From Chitinophaga pollutisoli (GTDB taxonomy: Bacteria; Bacteroidota; Bacteroidia; Chitinophagales; Chitinophagaceae), in the NCBI RefSeq assembly GCF_038396755.1, contig NZ_CP149822.1, positions 682,001 to 746,000 on the forward strand: a stretch of DNA of 64,000 nt, given 5' to 3'. The notes below the pieces were generated by a model that did no database searches, was not told where the DNA came from, and saw nothing but the letters and a program-made list of their open reading frames with translations. A program made the translations under genes and the position numbers. How positions within the stretch are numbered: position 1 is the first letter of the stretch; each line of letters opens with the position of its first letter. This document shows positions 8,772-16,834 of this stretch, piece after piece.

Positions 8772-10539
8772 GCTTCTCCGGTAGCTGCGTAGCTTCCCTC
8801 TTTAGAATGATGGGAAGCAACGCCACCCGCCGGCCGGAAAGGAATTCTTAGGATCACAACCGTACCTGTTTTGCCAGGCGTGGCAGCACTCATCACTTCA
8901 AGACTTCCTTTCACTCCGGTACGCTTTCCCAGAACTTGCAGCCGTTCATTGGTGATAACCGTGGAAATCGAAGGCTTCAACCGGGAAGGAGCCCTACCCA
9001 ACCCAGGTCCATTATCTTCTATGCGGCACAAGATGGTATGCTGCTCTTTTATAATAGAAATGTGTACCATCCCGCCGCTTTCCAGCTGGGACACGCCATG
9101 TACAACCGCGTTTTCAACAAATGGTTGAATCAGCATTGGAGGGATCAACAGGCGCTCGTGATGGAAATTGTCATATGTGCTAAGAGTATATTGAAACCGG
9201 TTGTCCCAGTGCACCATCTGCAAAGCCAGGTATGCCTCCAGCGCCACCACTTCGTCCAATAGCGACACATACGGCTCCCGAGAATTAAACTGGTTGAGTT
9301 GGAGTAACCTGGAAAACTGGGAGAGATAGGATAGCGCAACAGTTTGCTCGTTGCTGCGGATTAATGCTTGTAAGTTGGAAAGGGAATTATACATAAAATG
9401 GCCTTCCATCTGACTTCGGAGTAGCTGCTGCAAAAGTTCCGCCTCCCGACTGACGAGCATCCGCTTCCTCAACCGGGATTTTCTATACAGCAGGTATGCA
9501 ATGGTAATTAAAGCCACCACCAGTAGTGATAAGAAAATAATTTGCCATCGCCGCTGCTTCAGATTCTGTACACGAAGTGCATCTTGCTCCGCCAGGTTTG
9601 CAATCCTTTCATTCTTATCCGTTAATGCCTGCTGGGCCATAATGCTGCCAATTTGGGCGTTCATCATCACTTTCTCCGCTTTGCGGTGATAATACATGAT
9701 GGAATCTATCAGTTCGGTGGTCACTCCTTTAATCTTACCCTGCAACCGAAGTGCCTCCGCAGTAACCTGCCAATTACCTGTATGCCTTCCCATGAGAATA
9801 GCAGAATCCACAAACTTGTCAGCCTGCATGCGCTCGCCCACTTTATGATGGAGTAATCCTAGCATGAAATAGAGATCCGCATTGACCTTCCCAATTCCAT
9901 TACTTTCTTTAAGCGCCTTTTCATATAACACAATGGCGTCTTTCATCCGCCCTTTGTTTACCCGGAGCGCACCCAGTTGCGCCAGCGCAGAAATGCGTTC
10001 TTTGACCGGATATCCCGCCAGACCACTATCTATGCTTCCCAATGTTTTATCAAGTATATGATCAATAGAGTCACCCTTTCCTGCCTGCCTTGTCACATTC
10101 TCAATGATGGGCAAGCTTACATCGCCGAATAAAATATTATTTACACCAGAAAAGAAAAGCTTCGACCATTGCCGCTTACTCCTACGTACATTTGTCTCCC
10201 ATCCATCACCATCTGCTCTCTGAAAACCAGTATATACCGAATAAAGCAAGTAGTCCTTTGCCAATGAATCGGAACGCTTCATCAGTTGCTGTGCTTTTTC
10301 CATCAAAACCCGCGCACTATCCCTATAGGTTTGAGAAGCAGCAATATTACCGTAATTAGTAAGCAAGTCTGATTCCCCCTTTCAATCCGGAACTGCTGTA
10401 TAGAAAGCAGCATCTCAGCATATCGTTTTTCTTCAATACCTATGGTATCCCATTCAGATGGCGCAATAACGGTTTCCCCACCAAGGATATCACAACTTGA
10501 AAGTGGCAGCAGGGCTGCAATTATGATTACATACTTCAT
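8768..10539 (-). CDS. LytS-type sensor histidine kinase with TPRs (frameshifted)
   Basis: A membrane kinase of the His_kinase (PF06580) family, partner of the LytTR regulator just upstream. The C-terminal part shows the phosphoacceptor region GHFMYNSLSNLQALI, the N-box MLIQPFVENAVVHG and the G-box DNGPGLG. A membrane helix (IIFLSLLVVALITIAYLLY) precedes it, and TPR-like helices fill the N-terminal half. The first 60 residues lie in another frame: a lipoprotein signal MKYVIIIAALLPLSSCD starting at 10539. The two frames join if one base is added to the C5 run at 10375-10379. Its start overlaps the regulator's stop by 4 bp, so translation is coupled. Confidence 0.85.
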
Positions 10540-11291
10540 ATGCCTGCTCTTTCATTTCTGAGAAAGCGTTCCACTTCATCTTTCCTTCTGGCAGAAACGG
10601 GCAGGCTGACCCCATTTTCCAGGAGTACATGGCCATTCTTATAATAGGTCTTTATATGCTGCTGCGCCACCAGAAAAGACTGGTGTATCCTGATGAACTC
10701 CTTACCAGGTAACATGCGCTCGTAGTCCGATAAAGTCTTGATGGTTTTGTAATGCTCACCGCTGGCCATATGCACAACGGTGCGTTCAGTTCCCTCCAGG
10801 TACACAATATCCCGCAGTGGAACCAGGTGCCAATGTCCAGTAGACTGCAGTGCCACCCTTTCTACTGCTACACGGTCCGCACTCTGCTCCCTGGCCAACC
10901 GCCACTGTAGCGGCACCACCGGCGCCGATGTCCATGCCCTGCTTACGGCTGTTAGCACCTCCTGATAATCAGCCGGCTTCAGCAGATAATCCAGTGCTCC
11001 GCATTTGATCGCTCGAATAGCATACTCCCCGTAGCCTGTCAGAAATATAAGGCGAAAGGACAAGGGTTGAATCTGTTCCAGTAAGTCGAAGCAAAGACCG
11101 TCTTTGAGGTCGATGTCCATAAATACAAGATCCGGTGTGGTGGCAGGGATCACTTCCGCGGCACTCTTAACCGAGCCCGCTTCGGCTACCACAACTAACC
11201 CTTCAATATTCTCCAACATCAGCCGTACATCCTTTCTGATGTGGGGCTGATCATCCACTATAACAGTACGCAGAAATTGGATCATAAACAC
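10536..11291 (-). CDS. LytTR-family response regulator
   Basis: A 251-residue two-component regulator. The receiver domain (about 8-120) has the acidic pair in VIVDDQPHIRKDV, the phosphoacceptor aspartate in LVFMDIDLKDG and the lysine in DYLLKPADYQE. The LytTR DNA-binding domain (about 150-250) has DIVYLEGTERTVVHM and FIRIHQSFLVAQQHI. An ATG three codons in (11282) is an equally good start. It is expressed together with the LytS-type kinase downstream. Its targets may include the neighbouring element genes, but I see no direct LytTR repeat to prove that. Confidence 0.93.
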   Translation of the reverse strand: MFMIQFLRTVIVDDQPHIRKDVRLMLENIEGLVVVAEAGSVKSAAEVIPATTPDLVFMDIDLKDGLCFDLLEQIQPLSFRLIFLTGYGEYAIRAIKCGALDYLLKPADYQEVLTAVSRAWTSAPVVPLQWRLAREQSADRVAVERVALQSTGHWHLVPLRDIVYLEGTERTVVHMASGEHYKTIKTLSDYERMLPGKEFIRIHQSFLVAQQHIKTYYKNGHVLLENGVSLPVSARRKDEVERFLRNERAGI

Positions 11292-12027
11292 GGTTTTTCA
11301 AGGTTTCCTCATAATTACAATAAACAGCATCGTCAGCTCCTACGCTGGCAGGGCTCACTTCTGTACAACAATAATTTCGGTAAGTATGATAGGTGGGATA
11401 CACTTTAGAACACGTTCCTCATGGTCTGTCGCGGCTAAATCTATTTTTTCGGAATTGATATACCTAATATAAGGAATTTATCCGGTTATCTCACTGCGCC
11501 GAATACACTTTTTGTTTGTTGCCAGGCTAAGTCTAACTCGGTGAGCACAATATTCATATAATAACATATATATATAACCGAACTTCTATTTTTTGAAATT
11601 TGGAGATCAGCGATATACCAACGTTTAACATCCGTTGCGTCGCACTCTTGTACGGCTGAGATAACGTTCAGCCCGATGCATTCAACTTAACCATTGCCTT
11701 CACTTGGTAAGTTGGCCTTCTGCACGCTTGTGCAACATCAATTCGCGAAACTACTAACCGGCGCCGAGCATACGAAACACTGCGGCGCATCCAGCCTGCG
11801 CACCAGCGGCTCCGCAAATCTGGATGCGCCTGGCCCTAACGGGGGAGAAAGAAAAATTTTTACCACTCGTAGGGATAAGCGCTTTAGCACCGGTAACGTA
11901 AAATTTTTTCTAACTCCTTTTTCTCCTGCCTCTGCCGGTTTTAGTGCTGGTCGCTACGATGTATGACGGCGCGCGTAGTGCGCTGACATCGAAATACAAC
12001 AATTTACTCATTATCAAAATTTTAATT
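11292..12027. promoter_or_regulatory. Long non-coding region between regulator and ssb
   Basis: About 735 bp without a credible gene, between the minus-strand regulator and plus-strand ssb. The left part is AT-rich (about 11450-11600). The centre holds an 11-bp inverted repeat (11784-11830, listed separately). At 11840-11935 an imperfect long palindrome is visible: GGAGAAAGAAAAATTTTTAC on the left, and TAAAATTTTTTCT then TTTTTCTCC on the right. Such symmetry next to ssb and a PRTRC cassette would suit a replication or transfer origin, but that is an inference. Confidence 0.4.
11784..11830. repeat. Perfect 11-bp inverted repeat
   Basis: GGCGCATCCAG (11784-11794) and CTGGATGCGCC (11820-11830) are perfect reverse complements around a 25-nt loop. 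The loop contains a further TGCG/CGCA pairing. No T tract follows, so a terminator is unlikely. It is upstream of ssb. Confidence 0.65.
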
Positions 12028-12444
12028 ATGAAAGTTCGTGTAACCGGTAACATCGTGCGTGACGCGGTGGCAACCAAGACAAAAAATGACAACTATGTGA
12101 TCAACTTCACTATTGCGCTGAATGAGAGTTTTTACTCCAAAGCCAAAGGCAGATATGAGGAAACCGATTTCATCGACTGCGGTATCTGGACTAGCCCCAA
12201 GCTGGCAGATCACCTGCTCAAAGGCCGGGTAGTTACGCTGGACGGCAACCTCAAACCGGGATACTATTTTAAAAAGAACGACCGTCAAAAAAAGACCCCT
12301 ATCCCATTTCTGCGCCTCGTAGTGGCTGACCTCAAATTTGAAGGTTTTAAAACCAGCGGAAATAATGACAGCGGCAGCGGCACAGTGCCGCAACCGGAAA
12401 CGGCAACAGTAAACGCCGATGCCGGTGACGATCTGCCATTCTAA
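12028..12444 (+). CDS. ssb: Single-stranded DNA-binding protein
   Basis: A 138-residue OB-fold protein that coats single-stranded DNA during replication or transfer. The N-terminal fold starts MKVRVTGNIVRDAVATKTKN and contains FTIALNESFYSKAKGRYEE and FIDCGIW. The C-terminal linker is Gly-, Ser- and Pro-rich. It ends in the acidic DDLPF tip that binds partner proteins. I chose the ATG at 12028 because the longer in-frame extension does not fit the family. Element-encoded SSBs beside PRTRC genes are common. A GC-rich hairpin follows at 12454-12478. Confidence 0.9.
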   Translation: MKVRVTGNIVRDAVATKTKNDNYVINFTIALNESFYSKAKGRYEETDFIDCGIWTSPKLADHLLKGRVVTLDGNLKPGYYFKKNDRQKKTPIPFLRLVVADLKFEGFKTSGNNDSGSGTVPQPETATVNADAGDDLPF

Positions 12445-12453
12445 TCCATCAAC

Positions 12454-12478
12454 AGCGGCGGGAGCAATACCCGCCGCT
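12454..12478 (+). terminator. Hairpin after ssb
   Basis: AGCGGCGGG (12454-12462) pairs with CCCGCCGCT (12470-12478) around a 7-nt loop, followed by ATTT. It may separate ssb from the PRTRC genes or act as an attenuator, because all genes run the same way. Confidence 0.55.
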
Positions 12479-12507
12479 ATTTACCCTCATTACATAAACA
12501 CGCATAT

Positions 12508-13272
12508 ATGACTACAAATTTTTTCTCCCGCTTTGAAGAACTCGGGCTAATCGGTGAATTTCAGCTAAGGATTACCGTTAGGCCCGGCGTATTGCGGGCT
12601 AATATTATTCCTGTAGGGGAAAAGAAAGGGCCGGACGCCCCCGCCATTCAGCCGCTGAACCTCCGGGATGCCACAGCAGCAGAACTGGACGCCGGATTCT
12701 TTGCCGCCATCACCCGCCCGCTGCAAACAGCCACGGGGCTGCTCACCAATCTGGAAGCCTTTGAAAAATCAGCCAAAAAAGCCTGTACCCCAAAGGCCAA
12801 TTCAGCTACACCAGTGAAAAAGACGGAAACAGCCGTACCGGCTAAATACACCGAAGCGCTCCGAAAATCCGAAGAACAGGAAAAGAAAGGAAACATCGGT
12901 CAGGCCATTGCCGCCATGCCCGATCCCGTCAAGTTCCCCACGCAGGCTAAAGCCATAGCCGAACGACTTACCGCACTGCGCCAGCAACGCCCTGACCTCG
13001 CCTCAACAGTCGCCCAACCCTGCCTCTTCAATCAGCCCGCAGTCACAGACACCACGCCTGCCGCTACCGATCCTACAAATCTCCTCTCCGGCAACGCCGC
13101 ACCGGAAAATACAGATACTGAAATCCCTCGTCAGCAACAGCCACAGGAAGGCACAGACGAAGAAGAAGGCGAAGAAGATGGAGAGGGGGAAGAAATGCCG
13201 GTAACAACCGACGAAGACGAAGAAGAGGCGGAAGAATCATTTTCCTATCCGCCAGATTGGGACGAAAATTAA
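12508..13272 (+). CDS. PRTRC system protein E
   Basis: A 254-residue protein of the PRTRC cassette (ParB-related, ThiF-related cassette), whose biochemical role is unknown. The N-terminal domain fits PRTRC protein E, with LIGEFQLRITVRPGVLRANI and then DATAAELDAGFFAAITRP. The middle is helical and basic. The C-terminus is strongly acidic, with long Glu/Asp runs between about 205 and 240 before SFSYPPDWDEN. It begins the cassette and is followed after 24 bp by protein C. Confidence 0.8.
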   Translation: MTTNFFSRFEELGLIGEFQLRITVRPGVLRANIIPVGEKKGPDAPAIQPLNLRDATAAELDAGFFAAITRPLQTATGLLTNLEAFEKSAKKACTPKANSATPVKKTETAVPAKYTEALRKSEEQEKKGNIGQAIAAMPDPVKFPTQAKAIAERLTALRQQRPDLASTVAQPCLFNQPAVTDTTPAATDPTNLLSGNAAPENTDTEIPRQQQPQEGTDEEEGEEDGEGEEMPVTTDEDEEEAEESFSYPPDWDEN

Positions 13273-13296
13273 TCGATCACTTTTAAACGTCAAGTT

Positions 13297-13530
13297 ATGA
13301 TTATAGAAAACATGGTACGCATCTTCAAATACAAGCCCGGCGTGGGAAAAGATGAACTCGTACTCGAAGACCCCAACCCGGCACTTTCCCCCGATGAAGT
13401 GCGCTATCACTTCGCCACCACCATGCCCGCATGCGCCGCGCTGGTATCAGCAACAGTAGACGCACCTGTGATGGAAGGCAATAACCGCATCATTTACAAC
13501 CTCCGAAACAGCCTCGGAACAAAGGGATAA
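13297..13530 (+). CDS. PRTRC system protein C
   Basis: A 77-residue small protein matching PRTRC protein C in length and pattern: RIFKYKPGVGKDELVLEDPN, then LSPDEVRYHFATTMPACAAL. The fold is probably compact alpha/beta. It is four bases from the next small gene. An in-frame ATG at 13312 could also be the start (MVRIFKY). Confidence 0.82.
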   Translation: MIIENMVRIFKYKPGVGKDELVLEDPNPALSPDEVRYHFATTMPACAALVSATVDAPVMEGNNRIIYNLRNSLGTKG

Positions 13531-13534
13531 CAAT

Positions 13535-13723
13535 ATGGCACAACCGAAAAAGCAACGCAAGCACCCTCGCCCCATTCCGTTCACTCAAAATCTCCACCAA
13601 TGCGAACTACACAAACAATTTGTCCAACACGCACTAAAGGCAGACCAACTGCAAACGGCAGAAAAAATCAGAAAGAAAAAATGGCAACCTGCGCCGCTGG
13701 CGCTACAATGCCCCATATGCTAA
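13535..13723 (+). CDS. Small basic protein between PRTRC C and the next gene
   Basis: A 62-residue reading frame starting 4 bp after PRTRC C and ending inside the start of the next gene (ATG at 13717, stop at 13721). That coupling suggests it is translated. It is basic and ends in CPIC, which could be half of a metal-binding knuckle. I know no family for it. Confidence 0.5.
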   Translation: MAQPKKQRKHPRPIPFTQNLHQCELHKQFVQHALKADQLQTAEKIRKKKWQPAPLALQCPIC

Positions 13724-14430
13724 ACCGGAAGCTGCCCCGGCGCAGCCATCACCTCTACGCCGCAGGATTTGAAGAAATAGAACACCGTTTCTTTTCTTCC
13801 TTAGACAACATCTGCAGGACGCATCACATCAAAATGCCCCTGATCAGCACCGCTCCCTTTCCGCACAACATCATCGGCGTTTTTGATGCGCTGCAAGGGA
13901 AATGGGATAGAAAGAGTCCCACTGAACTCTTGATCCTGTGTGCCGAAGGGGTCAGCGGGGCCATAGCCACGATTGAGGATTGCCCCAAAGATTACGACCT
14001 CTACCATATAAATATCCTCAAACTCTATCAGCACCGCGGCGCCCCCAACAGGGGCGGTGCGGTCGAAGCACTCGTGCAAACTTGCGCTTATCTCTATCAT
14101 CACCTCGGATTCGGTCACTATATCGGTAACAACATCATATCCCAAGCACTCAGTTACATATGGACTTACCTCTATGATTACGAAGATGAAGACAGCGGAT
14201 CAGCGGAAAGGGAAAGTTGGAAAAAAGGAGTAGAAAAAGATTATGACGAAGCCAAAGACGCAGGTTACTGGCTGGAACAACAAATGGGTATCAACTTTCA
14301 ACCTGAAAGATGGGAAGCGGCACTGGAACACTTCAATCCGGCAGATGATTGGGAAAAAAAGTACACACCTGTTGCACCGGCATGCAGGCACTGTACCGGG
14401 CATTTCCCACATACAAATTGGAGGATATGA
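13717..14430 (+). CDS. PRTRC-associated protein, unassigned
   Basis: A 237-residue soluble protein in the PRTRC operon. I place the start at the ATG at 13717 (MLNRKLPRRSHHLYAAG), which overlaps the previous stop. Upstream in-frame codons translate to sequence unlike a protein. Visible blocks are EEIEHRFFSSLDNICR, PHNIIGVFDALQGKW and an aromatic, tyrosine-rich helix QALSYIWTYLYDYEDED. By position it may be PRTRC protein F, but I cannot confirm that from sequence. Its stop overlaps the next start by 4 bp (ATGA). Confidence 0.7.
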   Translation: MLNRKLPRRSHHLYAAGFEEIEHRFFSSLDNICRTHHIKMPLISTAPFPHNIIGVFDALQGKWDRKSPTELLILCAEGVSGAIATIEDCPKDYDLYHINILKLYQHRGAPNRGGAVEALVQTCAYLYHHLGFGHYIGNNIISQALSYIWTYLYDYEDEDSGSAERESWKKGVEKDYDEAKDAGYWLEQQMGINFQPERWEAALEHFNPADDWEKKYTPVAPACRHCTGHFPHTNWRI

Positions 14431-14726
14431 GTTACCCCACCATCTGCGATACCGGGATGCTCGCCGGAGGGATGAACCGTAATTACGAATCTGACCACCT
14501 TGAAATCACAGACATTTTCTCCTTTGTTCCGGTAGATGAAAATTCGGAGATGAACGAAACGCTTTACAATGATATGGAAGCCATATGCGAAGATCGATTC
14601 ATCCGTTACAGCCCGGCGCATATAGTATGCTATGACGAGCCACAGCCCCGCCACCTCCACGACCCGGCATTTACCGCTACACTCTTTGCCCTGCTCAATG
14701 ATATTTCCGAACTCATCAATTTTTGA
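14427..14726 (+). CDS. PRTRC-associated small protein
   Basis: A 99-residue acidic protein starting MSYPTICDTGMLAGG, with its ATG overlapping the previous stop. The core HLEITDIFSFVPVDENSEMN and the end LFALLNDISELINF give an alpha/beta pattern. I do not recognise the family. The earlier in-frame ATG at 14349 would overlap the upstream gene by 80 bp and is less likely. The next gene begins 4 bp after its stop. Confidence 0.65.
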   Translation: MSYPTICDTGMLAGGMNRNYESDHLEITDIFSFVPVDENSEMNETLYNDMEAICEDRFIRYSPAHIVCYDEPQPRHLHDPAFTATLFALLNDISELINF

Positions 14727-14729
14727 TCT

Positions 14730-15443
14730 ATGGATAATTTACTTACCATGCTCGATATTACTTATGACCCGGTAAAAGTCTACGTGCTCATGCAACCCAA
14801 CACCTCCCACGTAGCTCCTTATGTGGAAGCCTACCGGGTTCATAACAGGAGGATGACAGCCGCCCACCCCCTCTCCCTCGATGAAGGACAACAACTGGCA
14901 GAAATGCTCAGTGGCGCTGCCAGTGTCGCATTCGGATGTTTTCAGCCGCAAGGCATTATCCCCGCCAATGTTCTGCGGACGGTCACAGGACGCGCCGGGT
15001 ACGCCATCTGGCACACGCCCGCACAAAAAATGCAGCTGCTATTTGATGAATGCCTCTACATACCCGAAGGCATCAGCGCTATTCCCCCGCTACTCTGGAA
15101 AGCCACCCGCACCCACTTGGAAATATTTGCCCTTTCCTCCGACCACCGCCCGGACCTGAACACGCCCCTGCTGCGCGCCCCCTTTTACAATACCAGCTCC
15201 GAAGGCCGGGTCTGCATGGGCAACGTCAGGATCGGAACCGATAACATCCCATGCTTGGAAGACTTTATCAGCTTATGGGAACAAGCATTTTTCAAATCTA
15301 CTTTCACCCATCTGGGCGAACTCACCAACGGCCCGATCAAAGGTGACCTCAATGCGCTCTGGCGGGAACTGATCGGCACAGGTAAAACCTTCCCGGTACG
15401 AGAACTCAAAAAATCTTACATCACTTTAAAATCCTTGTTATGA
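14730..15443 (+). CDS. PRTRC system protein B
   Basis: A 237-residue protein matching PRTRC protein B. It carries RMTAAHPLSLDEGQQLAEML, RTVTGRAGYAIWHTPAQKM and LRAPFYNTSSEGRVCMGNV. The ending, LTNGPIKGDLNALWRELIGT, is typical. It overlaps the ThiF gene by 4 bp (ATGA at 15440). Proteins B and ThiF are always neighbours in this cassette, which suggests that they act together. Confidence 0.88.
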   Translation: MDNLLTMLDITYDPVKVYVLMQPNTSHVAPYVEAYRVHNRRMTAAHPLSLDEGQQLAEMLSGAASVAFGCFQPQGIIPANVLRTVTGRAGYAIWHTPAQKMQLLFDECLYIPEGISAIPPLLWKATRTHLEIFALSSDHRPDLNTPLLRAPFYNTSSEGRVCMGNVRIGTDNIPCLEDFISLWEQAFFKSTFTHLGELTNGPIKGDLNALWRELIGTGKTFPVRELKKSYITLKSLL

Positions 15444-16246
15444 ATACCATTCATTATACCGCCCCCAACCTGCTGTCCCCCACTGATCCGATTACCGTTA
15501 ACGTAATCGGAGCGGGCGGCACCGGCTCCCACCTCGCAATGGCGCTGGCAGACGTCAATTGCGCCCTGCTGGAACTGGATCACCCTGGATTGCAGGTGAG
15601 GCTTTTTGACAATGACCTCGTAAGTGAGGCCAATCTCGCCCGCCAACGCTTCTCTCCTTTGGAGGTCGGTTTACATAAAGCCACCGCAATCATATCCCGG
15701 ATCAACCGGTATTACGGATTTGATTGGGAAGCCATACCGGAAGCCTTTGGCCCCAAAACTGCCAAACACTTACCTAACATGAACGCGCAGGTGACATTTT
15801 CTTGTGTGGACACCGTGGCAGCCCGTCGATGCATAGCCGAAATCATCATAAAGTCCAAATATTACCGCAATGCAGAATACCGCCCACTGTACTGGATAGA
15901 TTGTGGCAACAACCGAATCAGCGGTCAAGTCTGGTGCGCGACAGTAGGAGACATCAGTCAACCACAGGATATGGAGCAAATCACCGTTTGTCAACTTCCC
16001 TTTATTACCGATGAATATGGTGACCAACTGGTGGACAGTCCCGCTCAACCCAGCTGCTCCGTGAGGGAAGCCCTGCTTTCTCAGGACTTATTTATCAACC
16101 GCGAAATAGCACTGGCAGCCGCGAATTTCTTTTGGAAAATGCTGCGCAAAGGAAAATCCAACAGCCGGGGCATATTCTATAACGCGGAAGATGGCAGGAT
16201 GGTGCCTATCCCTCTGCCTGATCCCGCCGTAGTCATGGCGGCGTAA
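15440..16246 (+). CDS. PRTRC system ThiF family E1-like protein
   Basis: A 268-residue ThiF/MoeB/HesA-fold adenylating enzyme. The nucleotide-binding loop is VIGAGGTGSHLAMALAD near residue 20, followed by the acidic-strand motif LFDNDLVSEANLARQRF. A cysteine in YWIDCGNNRISGQVW sits where E1-like enzymes often carry the catalytic cysteine. The substrate of PRTRC ThiF proteins is not known. It closes the core cassette. A second, unrelated E1-like gene lies at 27184-28359. Confidence 0.88.
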   Translation: MNTIHYTAPNLLSPTDPITVNVIGAGGTGSHLAMALADVNCALLELDHPGLQVRLFDNDLVSEANLARQRFSPLEVGLHKATAIISRINRYYGFDWEAIPEAFGPKTAKHLPNMNAQVTFSCVDTVAARRCIAEIIIKSKYYRNAEYRPLYWIDCGNNRISGQVWCATVGDISQPQDMEQITVCQLPFITDEYGDQLVDSPAQPSCSVREALLSQDLFINREIALAAANFFWKMLRKGKSNSRGIFYNAEDGRMVPIPLPDPAVVMAA

Positions 16247-16284
16247 CCACATCACAGTTTTATGGACAGTAAAAATTTAGCATT

Positions 16285-16674
16285 ATGAAAAAAGTAATCG
16301 ACAATGACGGTGATTACCGTGAAATCGCGGATTTGGAAAAGGCCATCACACAGGCAAAAGAATTTAGCGGCTACCGCATGGAAGAGGATGGATACCAGAA
16401 AACCAAACAGCGTCAGTTCATTTATTGGATGGACTTATGGATAAAACTGGAACTGGTAAAGGCCGGCCTGCGTCCTTCCCGCATCTCCCTCCCGCTACGT
16501 TTTCCGCATCAGTACAAGGATAAAGTGCTCGAATGCCTGAAAGAAAATAGCATAGTGGAATACCTCTCTGAAACAGTGATATATATTTATAGGGAGGAAA
16601 AAGTGTATGCTGGCCATTTATTCCAGACCCGAAGCGGCAGATGGCAGCTGGAGTGGGAATCGGTACTCCCATGA
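16285..16674 (+). CDS. Unassigned small protein after PRTRC ThiF
   Basis: A 129-residue soluble protein, 38 bp after the ThiF gene. It has an N-terminal acidic helix, then FIYWMDLWIKLELVKAGLRP and a beta-rich end HLFQTRSGRWQLEWESVLP. No family is recognised. A strong terminator follows at 16696-16718, so it is probably the last gene of the PRTRC operon. Confidence 0.65.
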   Translation: MKKVIDNDGDYREIADLEKAITQAKEFSGYRMEEDGYQKTKQRQFIYWMDLWIKLELVKAGLRPSRISLPLRFPHQYKDKVLECLKENSIVEYLSETVIYIYREEKVYAGHLFQTRSGRWQLEWESVLP

Positions 16675-16695
16675 ACTTTTGAACAGAAAAAATCG

Positions 16696-16718
16696 CGCGC
16701 CCCACTGGGGCGCGTTTT
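16696..16718 (+). terminator. Rho-independent terminator of the PRTRC operon
   Basis: CGCGCCCC (16696-16703) pairs perfectly with GGGGCGCG (16707-16714) around ACT and is followed by TTTT. It lies 21 bp after the last gene of the operon. Confidence 0.88.
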
Positions 16719-16834
16719 CGTTATCCCAATACCAGGAGATCATCTGCGTATTATCGACATTATGATGCTTCACCAATCCAGAAATTAATATTTGTTTCTT
16801 CTTCCCTCTCCTATCAAAATATTGCTGATCTTAG

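Noticed and set aside
11694..11966. Plus-strand 90-codon frame upstream of ssb
   Set aside because: It runs through the inverted repeats and AT palindrome, has no protein-like pattern and overlaps the region I read as regulatory.
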